Position numbers and translations under genes: made by a program. Source: Chlorobaculum thiosulfatiphilum (GTDB lineage: Bacteria > Bacteroidota > Chlorobiia > Chlorobiales > Chlorobiaceae). Taken from it: a DNA stretch of 64,000 nt. The notes under the pieces were generated by a model that searched no databases, had not been told where the DNA came from, and saw nothing but the letters and a program-made list of their open reading frames with translations. Below are positions 18,250-27,004 of the stretch, piece after piece. Location of the stretch: positions 1-64,000 of the forward strand of contig NZ_VDCH01000007.1 in NCBI RefSeq assembly GCF_006265165.1, read 5' to 3'. How positions within the stretch are numbered: the stretch's first letter is position 1; each line of letters starts with the position of its first letter.

Positions 18250-19128
18250 ATGAAGAGAGTGCTTGTGGCCGGGGCGACCGGTTACCTCGGCCGTTATGCG
18301 GTGCAGGAGTTCAAGAATCGCGGGTACTGGGTGCGCGCGCTGGTGCGCAATCCCGAAAAGTTCAAAAAGCCGGGGCCGTTTTTCGCGCCAGAGATCGACA
18401 CCCTCGTCGATGACGTAGTTTTCGGCGACGCCACCATGCCGGAAACCATCGCCGGGCTGTGCGACGGCATCGACGTGGTCTTTTCGTCGCTCGGCATGAT
18501 CAAGCCCGACTTCGAGCACGACAACTTCGACGTCGATTATCAGGGCAACATGAACATCCTTGCCGAGGCGCTCAAGGCTGGCGTAAAAAAATTCATCTAT
18601 GTTTCGGTCTTCGACGCGCACCGCATGATGAACATCCCGAACGTGCAGGCGCACGAAAAGTTCGTCCGCGAGTTGCAGGCAGCGGAGATCGAAAGTACGA
18701 TCATCCGCCCGAACGGCTTCTTCTCGGAGATCGGCCAGTTCGTCGCCCGCGCCCGCCGGGGCTTCATGCTGTGGATTGGCGATGGCTACAACCGCCAGAA
18801 CCCGATCCACGGCGCTGACCTCGCCAAGGTCTGCGCCGATGCGGTTGACAGCAGCGAGCGCGAAGTCGAGGTCGGCGGCCCGGAGGTCTTCACTTACCGT
18901 GAAATGGTTGACCTGGCTATCGAAATCGCCGGTACGCAGCCCGCGTTGGTTCCGTTGCCTTTCTGGCTGGCTGACGGCATCGTCGGCGCGGTCGGCATTT
19001 TCAACCGCGACGTGCATGATGTTGCGCTGTTTGCCACCACGCTCAGCAAGTTGGATTTCGTTTCGCCGAAGTACGGCACCCATCGCCTGCGCGACTTCTT
19101 CAACGAGTGCAAGAATCTGCCGCTCTGA
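18250..19128 (+). CDS. NAD(P)-binding atypical short-chain reductase (NmrA/SDR-like)
   Basis: A 292-residue Rossmann-fold protein. The N-terminal GATGYLG (7-13) is the dinucleotide-binding motif, and the mid-region KKFIYVSVFDAHR and later IRPNGFFSEIGQF follow the atypical-SDR (NmrA/divinyl-reductase-like) pattern. The canonical YxxxK pair is not evident, as in many atypical SDRs. It is GC-rich and monocistronic, with its own upstream region and a shared terminator at 19153. In green sulfur bacteria such proteins may act in pigment or quinone metabolism; the substrate is unknown here. Confidence 0.82.
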   Translation: MKRVLVAGATGYLGRYAVQEFKNRGYWVRALVRNPEKFKKPGPFFAPEIDTLVDDVVFGDATMPETIAGLCDGIDVVFSSLGMIKPDFEHDNFDVDYQGNMNILAEALKAGVKKFIYVSVFDAHRMMNIPNVQAHEKFVRELQAAEIESTIIRPNGFFSEIGQFVARARRGFMLWIGDGYNRQNPIHGADLAKVCADAVDSSEREVEVGGPEVFTYREMVDLAIEIAGTQPALVPLPFWLADGIVGAVGIFNRDVHDVALFATTLSKLDFVSPKYGTHRLRDFFNECKNLPL

Positions 19129-19152
19129 GGCGTGGTTTCGTCATAAAACCAG

Positions 19153-19177
19153 TGAAGCCGGATGTTCTCCGGCTTCA
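19153..19177. terminator. Bidirectional terminator between convergent genes
   Basis: Perfect 10-bp stem TGAAGCCGGA/TCCGGCTTCA with loop TGTTC, located between the convergent reductase and DUF937 genes. T-rich sequence follows on the minus strand and a weaker one on the plus strand. Confidence 0.75.
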
Positions 19178-19212
19178 TGCGTTTGTGCTGTGGCTCGATG
19201 CTTTTCGATGGT

Positions 19213-19653
19213 TCAAAAGAACTTGTTCACCATGTTCGACAGTCCGCCCAACCCGCCGATACTGCCGATGAGACCTTCGAGCAGCGAGCCGTTCGGGCTG
19301 GCCTTGTCCACCATCTCCGGCAAGGCGCTGGCGATTGCGTTTTTGGCGCTCTCCTCGGAAAGGCCGAAGCGGGAGGCGAAATCGGCGATTTTATCACTGC
19401 CGATCAAATCCGTCACCGCCCCGGGCGAGATCGGCGCGTTCGCGCCATTGCCGAGCCACGAGGCCGCGATGTCGCCGAGTCCGCTTTGCTGCATTTTGGA
19501 GAGGATAGCGCCGAGATTCAGGTTGCCGCCGCCCCCGCCCAACAGGCCTGACAGCGCTGAAACCAGCTCATTGCTGTCAAGGCCATTGGTCGCCTGATCA
19601 CTGTTATGCAGAATGGCGGAAGCGCCAAGTTGAAGGAGATTTGATAAGTCCAT
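19213..19653 (-). CDS. DUF937 (YidB-like) protein
   Basis: A 146-residue, Gly/Ala/Ser-rich protein typical of DUF937. It has an N-terminal helix MDLSNLLQLGASAIL, a GLLGGGGGNLNLG stretch, and two repeated helical units in which GLGDIAASWLGNGANAPISP recalls the YidB core. No signal peptide is seen. Function in the family is unknown. It lies on the minus strand, convergent with the reductase. Confidence 0.82.
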   Translation of the reverse strand: MDLSNLLQLGASAILHNSDQATNGLDSNELVSALSGLLGGGGGNLNLGAILSKMQQSGLGDIAASWLGNGANAPISPGAVTDLIGSDKIADFASRFGLSEESAKNAIASALPEMVDKASPNGSLLEGLIGSIGGLGGLSNMVNKFF

Positions 19654-19902
19654 GATCGTGTATGTTTAGATTTTAAAATCACTTCACGACAGGGGTATCT
19701 CAACGGGTTTTTGCGCGGATAGTAGTCGCGTTTTCGATGGCTGGCTTTGAAAACAGTTCCATTCAGCTCGCTATCCGACACGGTTCCGGGACTTTGGCGG
19801 TACTCTGAATTTGTTGAAGAAAGCCACCGAAACCATACCGTCATGTTACCGACAGGGCGCCCCGGCGTCAGGTCGAAGCGCCCATCAGCTTTCATCGATC
19901 GC

Positions 19903-20307
19903 TCAATGCGTCACCACTCTTGGAAGCGATTTGGCCTGTGTGATCCACTCCTCCAGCTCTGGTTCGGGGGGCAATCGTTTGACGAGATTTTTAGTGGCAT
20001 TGACGTCAGCCATTTTGCAGTGCAGATTCTCGGCTTTTCGCTGCGCCAGTTCAGGCACCGAGTCCACGCCTGACGCCTCCAGCAGGTCGGCATACTCCTT
20101 TCCGATGCCCTTGATGCGGAACAGATCAGCCTGGTTCACCAGCCGGAGCACGAGCGCATGACTCATTCCGGTTGCATCGGCAATGGCTTTTCTTCCTGCC
20201 GGAGAAGCCCCTTTTTCAAGCAATACCTCAACAGTAGTGATTCCCATGCCGTGGAGTTTTTCCCCATGCACTTCGTCAATCCCTTCAATACCCGCGATTC
20301 TGGACAT
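19903..20307 (-). CDS. DUF4332 helix-hairpin-helix-type protein
   Basis: A 134-residue protein with two helix-hairpin-helix-like units: IEGIDEVHGEKLHGMGITTV (7-26) and FRIKGIGKEYADLLEASGV. This is the DUF4332 pattern, related to DNA-binding HhH folds. There is no membrane segment or signal peptide. The start is supported by AGGAGATT upstream (AATCTCCT on the plus strand at 20309-20316). Function is unknown; general nucleic-acid binding is possible. Confidence 0.8.
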   Translation of the reverse strand: MSRIAGIEGIDEVHGEKLHGMGITTVEVLLEKGASPAGRKAIADATGMSHALVLRLVNQADLFRIKGIGKEYADLLEASGVDSVPELAQRKAENLHCKMADVNATKNLVKRLPPEPELEEWITQAKSLPRVVTH

Positions 20308-20754
20308 AATCTCCTCCTTGAATCATTCATGTTTTCTTCAGGATACCGTCGCTATACTTCTCTGTTCGATGATCTCGTTCGTCCGCAAGCTGTGGATCTA
20401 CAGGTGTCGTTATCGTGGCCAAGACCCTTCTGGATGCATCGAGGGGAGGCTTTGCTGTCAGGCCGGGTCAGGGACGGCGCATATAAATTTTGTACCTGAA
20501 AGTCCGATATGCAGCGTCAGAGACTATCAGTTCAAGTTTAAGGAAGATTAGCTGAAATGACAACACATTGACATGCCGCCGGGTGGTTTCCGGAGTTGTC
20601 TTCAACCTGGCCAGATCGATCCTTACGGCAACATCCAGCCGCCTTATCAGTTTACGTAGAAACGAGTTATCAACCGGATTGCCTCGAAGACGATACCGGC
20701 AGGAGGGATAAAAGCAAGCGTACTGGTGTCAGAGAGTGTCTGGCAAAGTTGCAA
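20308..20754. other. Gene-poor stretch between DUF4332 and the polysaccharide locus
   Basis: No convincing gene. A startless frame of about 88 codons is open on the minus strand, and short ORFs on the plus strand lack ribosome-binding sites. It may contain the end of the polysaccharide transcript and decayed sequence; nothing further can be named. Confidence 0.4.
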
Positions 20755-21957
20755 TCACTTCCCGATCTCTGAACTTTCGCTTTCGCGTTTTGTCCTAACC
20801 CAGGCGTCGCTTTTTTTGCGTATCGCCATGGCGAGGTAGAGGGGAATTTTCCAGAGGATGTAGAGGGGGGCGGCGACGAGGACGCGCCAGGTGTGGAGTC
20901 CAGCGTGGCGCTGGATTTGGCCCGATACCACGTAGAAGAAGAGTATGAGCCACCATGCGGCGACGGACAGCATCCATGCTCTGTCGAGAAAGATCAGCGA
21001 CAAAAGCGAGGTTACGGCGAAAAGCAGCACCAGCAGCGTGAGCGGCGGGACGGCGAGTTCAGCGAAGGCGACGAGGTAGCGGATCTGGCCGGTGCTGAAG
21101 AACAGCCTGAGCAGCGGCAAAGCCATCTGGCTGACCAGCTTGAAGCGCCCGCTCTCCCAGCGGCTGCGCTGGCTCGAAGCGTTTGCGCCCGAAGTGACCA
21201 TTTCGCTTCGCACGACGGCATCCGGATTGTAGTGTACGCTGATCTCGTTCATGAGTAACAGGAAGCTGAACTCCATGTCCTCCACAATCGAGTGGCAGGG
21301 CCAGCCGGTCTCCTCGATCAGGAATTTGTCGAACGCCATGCCGTTGCCCTTGAGCGCGCAGGTTCCGGAGAGCTGGAACGGCCCGGCCATGCGCAGGTGG
21401 TTGAAGACGTTGAAGGCCGCGTCGAGCAGTCCGGGCCGCCATCCCGCCTCCGGGTTGCTGACGCCGTTGTAGCCTTGCAGCGCCTGGATGCCCGGCTGGC
21501 TGAACGACAGGCTCACTTCTCGCAGGTAGTTCCGGTCGGCGCGGACGTCGGCGTCGATGATGGTGATGACGTCGAGGCCGTCGTACAGCGCCTTGTGCTG
21601 GCGGAGAAACCAGTCGAGCGCCTGCCCTTTTCCACGGTTTTCAAGATCGAATCGCGCCAAGACCGTCGCGCCCGCGTTTCGCGCCACCTCGGCGGTTTTG
21701 TCGTCGCAGTTGTCGGCGATGACGAAGATTTTGACGTTCTCCGCCGGGTAGTCGCTCGCATGGATGCTCTCGATGGTGTGAGCGATGCCCGCCTCCTCGT
21801 TGTGCGCCGGGATGAGCACGCCGATTTCGAGGATGCGGTTTGCCGCCAGCGCCTCTTTCCGGAAGAGGTATGCGGCGATGGTGACTATCACGAGGTAGAG
21901 CGCCGGAATCGAAAGCAGGATGACCAGCAGCTTGGCGATGGGTACGATGATGTGCAT
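20755..21957 (-). CDS. Membrane glycosyltransferase family 2 (processive-type motifs)
   Basis: A 400-residue inner-membrane GT2 enzyme. An N-terminal anchor (8-32) is followed by the GT-A domain with LIPAHNEE, the nucleotide-sugar/metal motif IIDADVRAD, and ED in SIVEDMEF. It ends with the QxxRW-like sequence SQRSRWESGR. Three or four membrane segments follow (about 275-385). The QxxRW motif and membrane topology resemble cellulose/hyaluronan-synthase-type enzymes, so it may extend a polymer or add a repeat sugar. It is the last gene of the locus, with a 1-bp stop/start overlap with the upstream GT4 gene. Confidence 0.88.
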   Translation of the reverse strand: MHIIVPIAKLLVILLSIPALYLVIVTIAAYLFRKEALAANRILEIGVLIPAHNEEAGIAHTIESIHASDYPAENVKIFVIADNCDDKTAEVARNAGATVLARFDLENRGKGQALDWFLRQHKALYDGLDVITIIDADVRADRNYLREVSLSFSQPGIQALQGYNGVSNPEAGWRPGLLDAAFNVFNHLRMAGPFQLSGTCALKGNGMAFDKFLIEETGWPCHSIVEDMEFSFLLLMNEISVHYNPDAVVRSEMVTSGANASSQRSRWESGRFKLVSQMALPLLRLFFSTGQIRYLVAFAELAVPPLTLLVLLFAVTSLLSLIFLDRAWMLSVAAWWLILFFYVVSGQIQRHAGLHTWRVLVAAPLYILWKIPLYLAMAIRKKSDAWVRTKRESESSEIGK

Positions 21958-23177
21958 CAGGCGTCGTTCAGTTCATTCTTGAAGTGCTCGGCCAAGAGGT
22001 CGTTGTTCTTGTGCTGGTTGTACATCGCGATCACTTTTTGCCGTCCGGCCTGGCCGTAGCGTGTGCGCAGATCGGGGTTTTCGAGCAGCGTGCGGATTTG
22101 CCGCGCCAGATCTTCCGGATCGCTGGGCACGGCGAGCAGGCCGTCCTCTCCGTGTTCGATCAGCTCGGGAATGCCGGTGATGCGGGTCGAGATGACCGGA
22201 ATCTCCTTGGCCATCGCCTCCATGAGCACCACCGGCACCCCCTCGGCGAAACTCGCCAGCACGAAAATGTCGGCGCGGTCGTAGTGCCCGCGCACCTTGT
22301 CCTGGCCGAGCGCGCCCGTGAAGGTGACTTTGCTGCCGAGCTTGTTCGTCCCGACGTAGCTTTTGAGTGACTCGCGGTCGGGGCCGTCGCCGACGAAGGT
22401 GAGGTGGAACGGCACGCCCTCGCGGTCGAGCATGGCGCACGCTTCGATGAGGATGTGCTGGCCCTTGGCGGGGGTCAGTCTGCCGACGCAGAGCAGCTCC
22501 GGCACGGCGTTGCCGGGTTCGGGGCGCGGCGCGTACAGCTCCGGATCGATGCCGCAGCGCACGATGTGGAAGCGATCCCAGCGCTCCACCTCGCTGATGC
22601 GCATGATCTGGCTGCGGCAGTAGTGGCTGATGCAGCGCACGAACGAGGCCTCGCGCACCTTGTCGGGCAGCATCGCCGAATCGACGGTGTAGAAGATGTC
22701 GGGGCCGTGCACCGAGATGCTGAAGGTGACGGTGCCGTAGCGCTTCATGAGCATCGCCACCAGCGCCGTCGGGTTGCCGAAGTGCTCGTGGATGTGCGTG
22801 ATGCCGTGCCGGTGCGCCCAGCGCAGCAGAATGCCCGCTTCGGCGAAGTAGGCCGCCGCCTTGACGAGATTTTTCGGGCCGGTGAAGAGCAGCCGGAAGG
22901 CGTCCGCCGCCATCTTCAGGTAGCCGCCGGGGTTTTTGGCCAGGCAGTGCAGATGCGCTCCGATGATTGCCGCCGCCGGTTGCGAGAGCACCATAAGCGT
23001 GTTTGCGGCCTCCTCGCGCTCGGCGTGGGTCATGAGATCGAGCTTTTCCGGCCTGTGGATCGAGGCCGTATGGACGGTCATTCCGGCCTTGCGCAGCGAC
23101 TCGATCTCGCGGTAGATGAAGGTGTGCGAAATAGCCGGGTACTCGCTGCACAGATAGGCGACAGTGTTCCGGGTCAT
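21957..23177 (-). CDS. Glycosyltransferase family 4
   Basis: A 406-residue GT-B enzyme, probably transferring a sugar to a lipid-linked intermediate at the inner face of the membrane. The N-terminal domain begins VAYLCSEYPAISHTFI, and the C-terminal domain has the nucleotide-binding CVGRLTPAKGQHILIEA and the GT4 EX7E region ASFAEGVPVVLMEAMAKEIP. It resembles colanic-acid type transferases (WcaL-like). It lies 61 bp downstream of the GT61 gene and overlaps the next gene by 1 bp. Confidence 0.9.
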   Translation of the reverse strand: MTRNTVAYLCSEYPAISHTFIYREIESLRKAGMTVHTASIHRPEKLDLMTHAEREEAANTLMVLSQPAAAIIGAHLHCLAKNPGGYLKMAADAFRLLFTGPKNLVKAAAYFAEAGILLRWAHRHGITHIHEHFGNPTALVAMLMKRYGTVTFSISVHGPDIFYTVDSAMLPDKVREASFVRCISHYCRSQIMRISEVERWDRFHIVRCGIDPELYAPRPEPGNAVPELLCVGRLTPAKGQHILIEACAMLDREGVPFHLTFVGDGPDRESLKSYVGTNKLGSKVTFTGALGQDKVRGHYDRADIFVLASFAEGVPVVLMEAMAKEIPVISTRITGIPELIEHGEDGLLAVPSDPEDLARQIRTLLENPDLRTRYGQAGRQKVIAMYNQHKNNDLLAEHFKNELNDA

Positions 23178-23238
23178 GCTACTGAATTTGAAAGTCTGGT
23201 TTGAACGGGGGATCGTTTCAAGTGATGATTGCCGAAAT

Positions 23239-24312
23239 TCAGGCCGTCTTTGCCGCGACGAGGTCGAGCGTTTTTTTGAGCGTGTCGAGCGGCAGGCGGA
23301 ACCCGCCTTCGCACACCTCGCCGATCGTGAAGGCGTAGTGCATCTCCATGCAATCGGTCTGGCCTTTGAGCACGTTGTTGAAATGGAACGGCGGGAAAAT
23401 GTTTATCAGTGTGCCTTTATCGGCCATCGTAAAAAGGCCGTGGGGAATCTGGCTTCCTTCGACGCCGATGATGATCTTCGAGCCGGAGGTTTTCTCGACG
23501 ATTTCTCTGGCGCTCTGTTTCGTCGAATCGATGAGCTGGAAGCCGATCGATTGCAGGTAGTCGGCGATCTCCGCCTCGTTGACGAGTATGCGCCGGTTGC
23601 CTTGCGCGTCGGGCGTGACGACTCCGGATGTGCCGCGCAAGAGCAGCGCGCCGGGGTGAGCGGGTTTCGGCGCGACCTCCCGGAAGCGCGCCCGCATCGC
23701 CTGGTAACGATCCCGCTTGTAGTTGTTCTGCCCGTAATCTTCGAGCACGATGAGCTTTCCGATCTTTCCGGCGGTGAAGGGGTCGTAGCCAAGATTGAGC
23801 ATCGAGAGATACTCCTTCTGATGGCCGGTGAGCGTCGCGGCATTGCGAATCGGCGGGCCGAGATCGCGGGCGGCCATGAGCAGCGGGAGGCCGTCGGTCA
23901 TCCAGTGGCCGAAAAACTGAATGTCGGTCAGCCCGCACGCCAGCACCGCAACCTCTTTTCTGGCCGTCGGTTGGCGGTCGATGACGAGTCGCTCCTTCTG
24001 GATGCTCACCGGAATCTTGACGCCTTGCTTGTAGAGGTAGCCGTCAGAGAGCGTCACGTCTGCGAGCGCCCGCGCGATGGTGGCGGCGTGTTCCGTGCGT
24101 CCGCCCTTGATCCTCCGCATCTCCTGCTCCAGATTCGAGGAGGCCGACGACGCGGTGACGTTGTCGAGCGCGCCCGGAATGTACAAGGCTGGACGCGTAC
24201 TGGTCACGCAGGCCGGGGCGACAGTCCACTCTTTTTCGCACAGCTCCGGCAAGGAGCCGTTGCCGAGCAGCCGCCAGAGCGAGCGGCGGAGATAGGGCAG
24301 GTTTATCGGCAT
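23239..24312 (-). CDS. Glycosyltransferase family 61 (DUF563)
   Basis: A 357-residue protein with the GT61/DUF563 pattern. A mid-protein segment reads FGHWMTDGLPLLMAARDLG. The C-terminal part has LLLRGTSGVVTPDAQGNRRI, VNEAEIADYLQSIGFQLID and SKIIIGVEGSQIPHGLFT. The family includes plant xylosyltransferases and bacterial polysaccharide enzymes. No membrane segment is present. It lies within the minus-strand run of transferases, 60 bp after the upstream GT2 gene. Donor and acceptor are unknown. Confidence 0.8.
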   Translation of the reverse strand: MPINLPYLRRSLWRLLGNGSLPELCEKEWTVAPACVTSTRPALYIPGALDNVTASSASSNLEQEMRRIKGGRTEHAATIARALADVTLSDGYLYKQGVKIPVSIQKERLVIDRQPTARKEVAVLACGLTDIQFFGHWMTDGLPLLMAARDLGPPIRNAATLTGHQKEYLSMLNLGYDPFTAGKIGKLIVLEDYGQNNYKRDRYQAMRARFREVAPKPAHPGALLLRGTSGVVTPDAQGNRRILVNEAEIADYLQSIGFQLIDSTKQSAREIVEKTSGSKIIIGVEGSQIPHGLFTMADKGTLINIFPPFHFNNVLKGQTDCMEMHYAFTIGEVCEGGFRLPLDTLKKTLDLVAAKTA

Positions 24313-24372
24313 GGGGCGAGGGGATGGTTATCTGAATCTTGTCGAATGCGGCGCTGGAGGTGTGGCCGGGCG

Positions 24373-25473
24373 TCAGGCTTCGGGATTGGAGAGTCCGGTT
24401 TTCAAAGCGCTTCGTTTGTTCCTCAGCGGACGTTTGGCGATTGCGCCCGCGTAGTATCGCACGACCCCCGCGAGCTGCGGGAGCACGACCGCCGAGCAGT
24501 GCCAGGCGTAGGTCTTTGCCTCGTTGCGGGTCAACTTGTTCTCCCGCATGAACTTGCCGACCTTGAAGAGCCTCGGCGAAAAAAGCAGCGGAACTCCCGC
24601 CAGGCACAACGTCGCCGTTGCCAGCATCGAAGCTGCGGAGGGGCGGGCGGAGAGGAGCGTCACCGTCGCCAGGCTCTCCGCGGCGATGAAGCCGCCGCCT
24701 TTGATGGCGATCTTGCGGAAATCCGCTTTCCAGAACGGGCTGCCGAGCCGGGCCTCCCGCGCTCGCACGGCGGCGAAGCCGTAGCCGGAGCGGTAGGCGC
24801 GTTTGAGGTACTGCTTCAGCGTCGTCATGGCCAGGTCGTGCCGCGTCATGACGGCGTCGATGCGCTCGATCTTCCATCCGGCGCGGATGACGCGGCGGCT
24901 CAGCTCCGGGTCTTCGCCGCCGACGAGCGTTTCGTCGTAGCCGCCGGTCGCTTCGAGCGCCTCGCGGCGCAGGAGCACGTCGCCGCCGAAGCAATCCGAC
25001 TCGCCGACCGGGCCGTTCCATTCGAGGTCGCCGATCCAGTTATAGACCGAGCGCTCCGGGTGCAGCTCGCGCCGGAAGCCGATGAGCGCGCCGAAACGGG
25101 CGTCTCGCATACGGGCGACCGCTTTGCGGAACCACTCCGGATCGACGATGGTGTCCGAGTCGAGGAACTGCACCAGAGGCGCGGAGCCGCTTCGCCATCC
25201 GGCGTTCCGGCCAAGCCCAGGCGTCGGGTACTCCGGCGTCAGCGCGAGCACTCGCACGCCGTCGTAGCGCTTCGCCACCGCGATGCTTTCGTCGGTCGAG
25301 CCGCCGTCGGCATAGCAGATGCGCAGCTTTTCCGCCGGATAGCTGCCCGCGCGGATCGACTCGATGCAGCGTCCCAAAGTCTTCGCGCTGTTGACGCCGA
25401 TCAGGACGCAGTCGATCTCCGGCAGGTCGCGGCCATTGCGGTACGCCGGGCTGTCGAGGTGCTTTTCGTTCAT
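24373..25473 (-). CDS. Glycosyltransferase family 2
   Basis: A 366-residue GT-A enzyme. VLIGVNSAKTLGRCIESI starts the fold, LDSDTIVD is the DxD-type metal site and GGEDPELSRRV supplies the ED motif. The C-terminal region has about two hydrophobic segments (roughly 265-300 and 325-345) that may anchor it. It lies 7 bp downstream of the radical SAM gene, indicating cotranscription. Confidence 0.87.
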   Translation of the reverse strand: MNEKHLDSPAYRNGRDLPEIDCVLIGVNSAKTLGRCIESIRAGSYPAEKLRICYADGGSTDESIAVAKRYDGVRVLALTPEYPTPGLGRNAGWRSGSAPLVQFLDSDTIVDPEWFRKAVARMRDARFGALIGFRRELHPERSVYNWIGDLEWNGPVGESDCFGGDVLLRREALEATGGYDETLVGGEDPELSRRVIRAGWKIERIDAVMTRHDLAMTTLKQYLKRAYRSGYGFAAVRAREARLGSPFWKADFRKIAIKGGGFIAAESLATVTLLSARPSAASMLATATLCLAGVPLLFSPRLFKVGKFMRENKLTRNEAKTYAWHCSAVVLPQLAGVVRYYAGAIAKRPLRNKRSALKTGLSNPEA

Positions 25474-25480
25474 CGTGAGT

Positions 25481-26575
25481 TTACTTCGCGGCCTTGGTTT
25501 TCTGCCGGTTGAGGATGGTCAGCGCCTGGCTCGCCTTGTTGACGAGCGACTTCTGCGACAGGCAGGTGAGCAGGCAGAGCTTGTCGCACTTGATCGTCGC
25601 CTCGCGTATCTTCTTCGCTTTCGCGCCCGTCCATATCTCCCGTGCCGACTCCCTCGTGGTGTTGCCGATGGAGGGGAAGTGGAAGCAGAGCTTCACCTCG
25701 CCGTCGGGGCGGATGTAGAATTCGTGCAGCCCGATCCGGCAGGGGAGGTGTTCCGGCGAGGCTTTTTCCTCGCGGAAGCTCGCGGGCATGAGCCGCAGAA
25801 TCTCCTCGCTGTTCATGATCGGCGACCCGGCGCGTTTCATCCCGATGAGCTGGTCGATCACCTTTTCGAATTCGGCCATCTCTTTCTCTTCGATCCACAG
25901 CTCGTCGTATGTTTCCGGCGTCCAGCGTCCAAGTGGCTGGAAGTTCACCGCCGTCGCGCCCATATTCTCCGCCCAGCGCACGATCTCCGGCAGCTCGCGG
26001 AAGTTCGCGGACATGACGGTCGGCTTGACGATAATCGGAAAGGTGACCCCCTGCTTCTGCTGTTCCGCCTTCAGCAGGCCGATGCCGCGCACGATCCGCT
26101 CAAACAGGCCGTTCATGCCGCGCACGTAGTCGTGCACCGCCGCCGTGGTCGAGTCCAGCGAAATGTTGAGGTTGAACGGACGCGCGGTGACGAGCGCCTG
26201 CACGTTCTTTTCGTTCAGCAACGCGCCGTTGGTCGTCACGCCCGCCAGAATGTCGTTGTCGCGGCAGAAGCGCAAGAGGTCGATAAACCCTTTTTTGATA
26301 AAGGGTTCGCCGCCGCTGAAGTTCACGGAGAATCGCCCGACGAACTCCTTGATGCTGAGCAGCGTTTTCTGCCACTCCTCGATCGACATCTCCGGAATGT
26401 ACTCCGCCTGCCGCCAGTACTCGCAGTGGCGGCACTTGCAGTTGCAGCGCTCGTTGACCAGCGCGTGGAAGGTGACGGGGCGGGTGAAATCGACGCCGCT
26501 TTTGATGTAGAGCGACTCGGCAAGCGCGTTGCGGCTATGGTTCAAGCCCATGCGGGCCAGTTCGGTGACTTTCAT
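25481..26575 (-). CDS. Radical SAM protein with SPASM-like C-terminus
   Basis: A 364-residue radical SAM enzyme. The cluster motif CNCKCRHC supplies CxxxCxxC for the 4Fe-4S cluster that cleaves S-adenosylmethionine, followed by VNFSGGEPF (SAM contact). The C-terminal part has further cysteines (HLPCRIGLHEFYIRPDGEVK, KLCFHFPSIG, CDKLCLLTC), as in SPASM/twitch domains that hold auxiliary clusters. It sits among transferases, so it probably modifies a sugar or lipid carrier, though peptide modification cannot be excluded. The start at 26575 gives a normal N-terminus; a 12-bp gap separates it from the VanZ-like gene. Confidence 0.87.
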   Translation of the reverse strand: MKVTELARMGLNHSRNALAESLYIKSGVDFTRPVTFHALVNERCNCKCRHCEYWRQAEYIPEMSIEEWQKTLLSIKEFVGRFSVNFSGGEPFIKKGFIDLLRFCRDNDILAGVTTNGALLNEKNVQALVTARPFNLNISLDSTTAAVHDYVRGMNGLFERIVRGIGLLKAEQQKQGVTFPIIVKPTVMSANFRELPEIVRWAENMGATAVNFQPLGRWTPETYDELWIEEKEMAEFEKVIDQLIGMKRAGSPIMNSEEILRLMPASFREEKASPEHLPCRIGLHEFYIRPDGEVKLCFHFPSIGNTTRESAREIWTGAKAKKIREATIKCDKLCLLTCLSQKSLVNKASQALTILNRQKTKAAK

Positions 26576-26587
26576 CTTCGTAAAAAT

Positions 26588-26992
26588 TTATGACTGACGT
26601 TTGCGCTGGTAGTGGCTTTTCAGGCGCAGGACGAATCCGGCGGCGATTCCGGCAAGGACGCCGAGGTTGTTGGCGAGAGCGTTGATGACGTTGAAGCTGC
26701 TGCCGGTCACCATCAGGTGGAGATTTTCGAGCAGATAGCCGAGCGGAGCCATCGAAATGGCGAGCAGAAAGGTGGTTTTCCGACATCTGAAGAGGATCAT
26801 CGGAATGAACGCGAGTATCGCGAAAATCGCCAGGTGGATGAGGGTGTCGATCATGAAAAAGCCGTACTGGAACTCCGGCTTCGGCACGAACGCGCCCGCC
26901 AGCGCCAGGACGAACGCCGCGATCCACAAGGTTCCGAGTCTGGAGGGTGAGCAGTACCCGGACCCGGCATGTTCATTTGTTGCTGTACTCAT
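26588..26992 (-). CDS. VanZ-like small membrane protein
   Basis: A 134-residue protein with four hydrophobic segments (about 19-38, 44-66, 72-88 and 103-122), including an FMIDTLIHLAIFAILAF segment, as in VanZ-like proteins. Function in polysaccharide loci is unknown. It starts 12 bp after the polymerase gene stop and is probably cotranscribed with it. Confidence 0.75.
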   Translation of the reverse strand: MSTATNEHAGSGYCSPSRLGTLWIAAFVLALAGAFVPKPEFQYGFFMIDTLIHLAIFAILAFIPMILFRCRKTTFLLAISMAPLGYLLENLHLMVTGSSFNVINALANNLGVLAGIAAGFVLRLKSHYQRKRQS

Positions 26993-27004
26993 GCCTCGAA
27001 GTTC

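Noticed and set aside
20480-20750. Startless open frame of about 88 codons on the minus strand
   Set aside because: No start codon, no ribosome-binding site and no recognisable motif. Left as part of the gene-poor stretch.
23164-25512. 782-codon plus-strand open frame
   Set aside because: Antisense to the GT61 and GT2 genes. Composition is dominated by Arg, Ala and Glu, without a recognisable fold or ribosome-binding site.
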